This document shows, piece after piece, positions 5,407 to 6,268 of a stretch of DNA of 6,268 nucleotides. Positions within the stretch are counted from its first letter, which is position 1. Each line of letters starts with the position of its first letter. Source of the stretch: Actinobacteria bacterium UBA4719 (GTDB lineage Bacteria > Actinomycetota > Actinomycetes > Actinomycetales > Dermatophilaceae); assembly GCA_002404345.1 (NCBI GenBank), contig DHJN01000044.1:547-6814 (forward strand), given 5' to 3'. The position numbers and the translations under genes were made by a program. The notes under the pieces were generated by a model. It saw nothing but the letters and a program-made list of their open reading frames with translations. It did no database searches and was not told the DNA's origin.

Positions 5407-6268
5407 GGCGCCTGCTCTTGCTCTTCTTGCTGCCACCACGAGGGTCCGAGGCCTTGCGTGACGCCCTTGTCTCCTCGTTGACCTGGTCGCGCTCCTGAAC
5501 CGAGCCGTCGTCGCTGGGCGCTGAGTAGTGCAGTCGCGCCGGAGCCGCCGGGGTGTCAAGACCCTTGGCCCGAATGGCCTTGGCTGCCACGAAACCGTCG
5601 GTTGGTACAGCCTCGACCGCGTTCTGCACATCATTGGCCGTGTCCCGCACATCGTCGGCCGTGTCCCGCACATCATTGGCATTGACCTCGGCGTTGACCT
5701 CGGCGTTGACCTCGGCGTTGACCTCGACCTCGACATTGAACAGGTAGCCGATCGACTCCTCCTTGATCGCCTCGTTCATGGCCTCGAAGAGCAGGAATCC
5801 CTCGCGCTGGTACTCCACGAGCGGGTCGCGCTGGGCCATGGCACGCAGACCGATGCCCTCCTGCAGGTAGTCCATCTCATACAGGTGCTCGCGCCACTTG
5901 CGGTCCAGCACGGACAACACGACGCGACGCTCCACCTCTCGGGCGACCTCTTCACCAAGCGCAACCTCACGCCGGTCATAGGCGTGGTGGGCGTCAGAGG
6001 TGAGCTCTTCACGGAGCAGGTCGGCGGTGATGTTGCCATGGCCACCGGCTGCCTCCTCGATGTCCGCGATGCTGATCGAGACGGGGTAGAGGGTCTTGAG
6101 AGCCGTCCAGAGCTGCTCAAGGTCCCAGTCGTCGACAAAGCCCCCGGAGGTGGCCGAGTCGACGTAGCCGGTAACGACGTCGTTGATGAAGTGACGGACC
6201 TGCTCATGCAGGTCCTCGCCCTCGAGCACGCGCAGGCGCTCGGCGTAGATGACCTCGCGCTGGCGGTT
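5402..6268 (-). CDS. secA: Protein translocase ATPase SecA, C-terminal part (partial)
   Basis: This is the last 288 residues of SecA, the ATPase that drives proteins through the SecYEG channel. The 5' part lies beyond the right edge. The fragment begins [11 protein letters not shown] and continues [15 protein letters not shown], hallmarks of the helical scaffold/wing region. Further on, [35 protein letters not shown] and [18 protein letters not shown] are strongly SecA-like (about residues 120-178). The remaining 110 or so residues are a variable tail. It starts with repeats NAEV x3 and NDVRDTA-type x3, is acidic there, and ends in a Lys/Arg/Ser-rich segment, KKSKSRRR. No cysteine occurs in the tail, so the usual zinc-binding CxCxSGK motif that binds SecB and lipids in many bacteria is absent. 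Such a motif is also missing from some actinobacterial SecA proteins, which generally lack SecB. The GTG at 6229 is internal, not a start. Confidence 0.97.
   Translation of the reverse strand, partial: NRQREVIYAERLRVLEGEDLHEQVRHFINDVVTGYVDSATSGGFVDDWDLEQLWTALKTLYPVSISIADIEEAAGGHGNITADLLREELTSDAHHAYDRREVALGEEVAREVERRVVLSVLDRKWREHLYEMDYLQEGIGLRAMAQRDPLVEYQREGFLLFEAMNEAIKEESIGYLFNVEVEVNAEVNAEVNAEVNANDVRDTADDVRDTANDVQNAVEAVPTDGFVAAKAIRAKGLDTPAAPARLHYSAPSDDGSVQERDQVNEETRASRKASDPRGGSKKSKSRRR
5618..5680 (-). repeat. 21-bp tandem repeats in secA tail
   Basis: Two copies of a 21-bp unit with few differences lie at 5639-5659 and 5660-5680. A degenerate third copy is at 5618-5638. On the coding strand they give the heptads [14 protein letters not shown] and NDVQNAV. 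The unit length preserves the frame. The region is in the variable C-terminal tail just after the conserved SecA core. Confidence 0.8.
5682..5726 (-). repeat. 12-bp tandem repeats in secA tail
   Basis: The plus-strand unit TTGACCTCGGCG occurs three times exactly (5682-5717), followed by a 9-base partial copy to 5726. On the coding strand it encodes NAEV repeats directly after the conserved YLFNVEVEV. It abuts the 21-bp repeats, so two unrelated in-frame tandem repeats sit side by side. Confidence 0.85.

Overview
The window is GC-rich, with G or C dominating third codon positions. It reads as a chromosomal segment of a high-GC actinobacterium. The best fit is the order Micrococcales, perhaps near Intrasporangiaceae/Dermatophilaceae, but that placement rests on recognising protein families, not on a search. 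The strongest anchor is the 3' end of secA at the right edge. Next to it are a gene of the Rv3235 family, which accompanies secA in many actinobacteria, and a LysM membrane protein. No rRNA, tRNA, CRISPR array, transposase or phage gene is visible.

Layout from left to right: (1) positions 77-2714 hold a three-gene minus-strand operon, joined by two ATGA stop/start overlaps and transcribed right to left. The order is a membrane-anchored SAF-domain protein, a CpaE/MinD-like P-loop protein with an altered Walker A motif, and a HAD-family hydrolase. (2) Positions 2715-3010 are a 296-bp intergenic region between this operon and a divergent gene. It carries a 15-bp tandem repeat array directly upstream of the SAF gene's ribosome binding site, plus palindromes and a possible promoter. 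(3) Positions 3011-3262 (plus) encode a small MerR/excisionase-type DNA-binding protein. (4) Positions 3298-3849 (minus) encode a conserved-looking protein of unknown function with a clear internal duplication. (5) Positions 3850-4004 are a divergent promoter region with well-ordered direct and inverted repeats. (6) Positions 4005-5395 (plus) hold a two-gene operon, again joined by ATGA: a LysM protein with three membrane segments, then the Rv3235-family protein. (7) Positions 5402-6268 (minus) are the C-terminal third of SecA, cut by the window edge and ending in an unusual repeat-rich tail.

How the genes may work together: the small HTH protein is divergent from the SAF-CpaE-HAD operon and is the obvious candidate regulator of it. 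The SAF and CpaE-like proteins resemble CpaB and CpaE/TadZ of Flp/Tad pilus systems, but no pilin, secretion ATPase, secretin or prepilin peptidase gene lies in the window. They may therefore form a standalone envelope module. This HTH-SAF-CpaE trio beside LysM, Rv3235-family and secA genes is the part most likely to hold an undescribed system. All functional links beyond SecA are inference.
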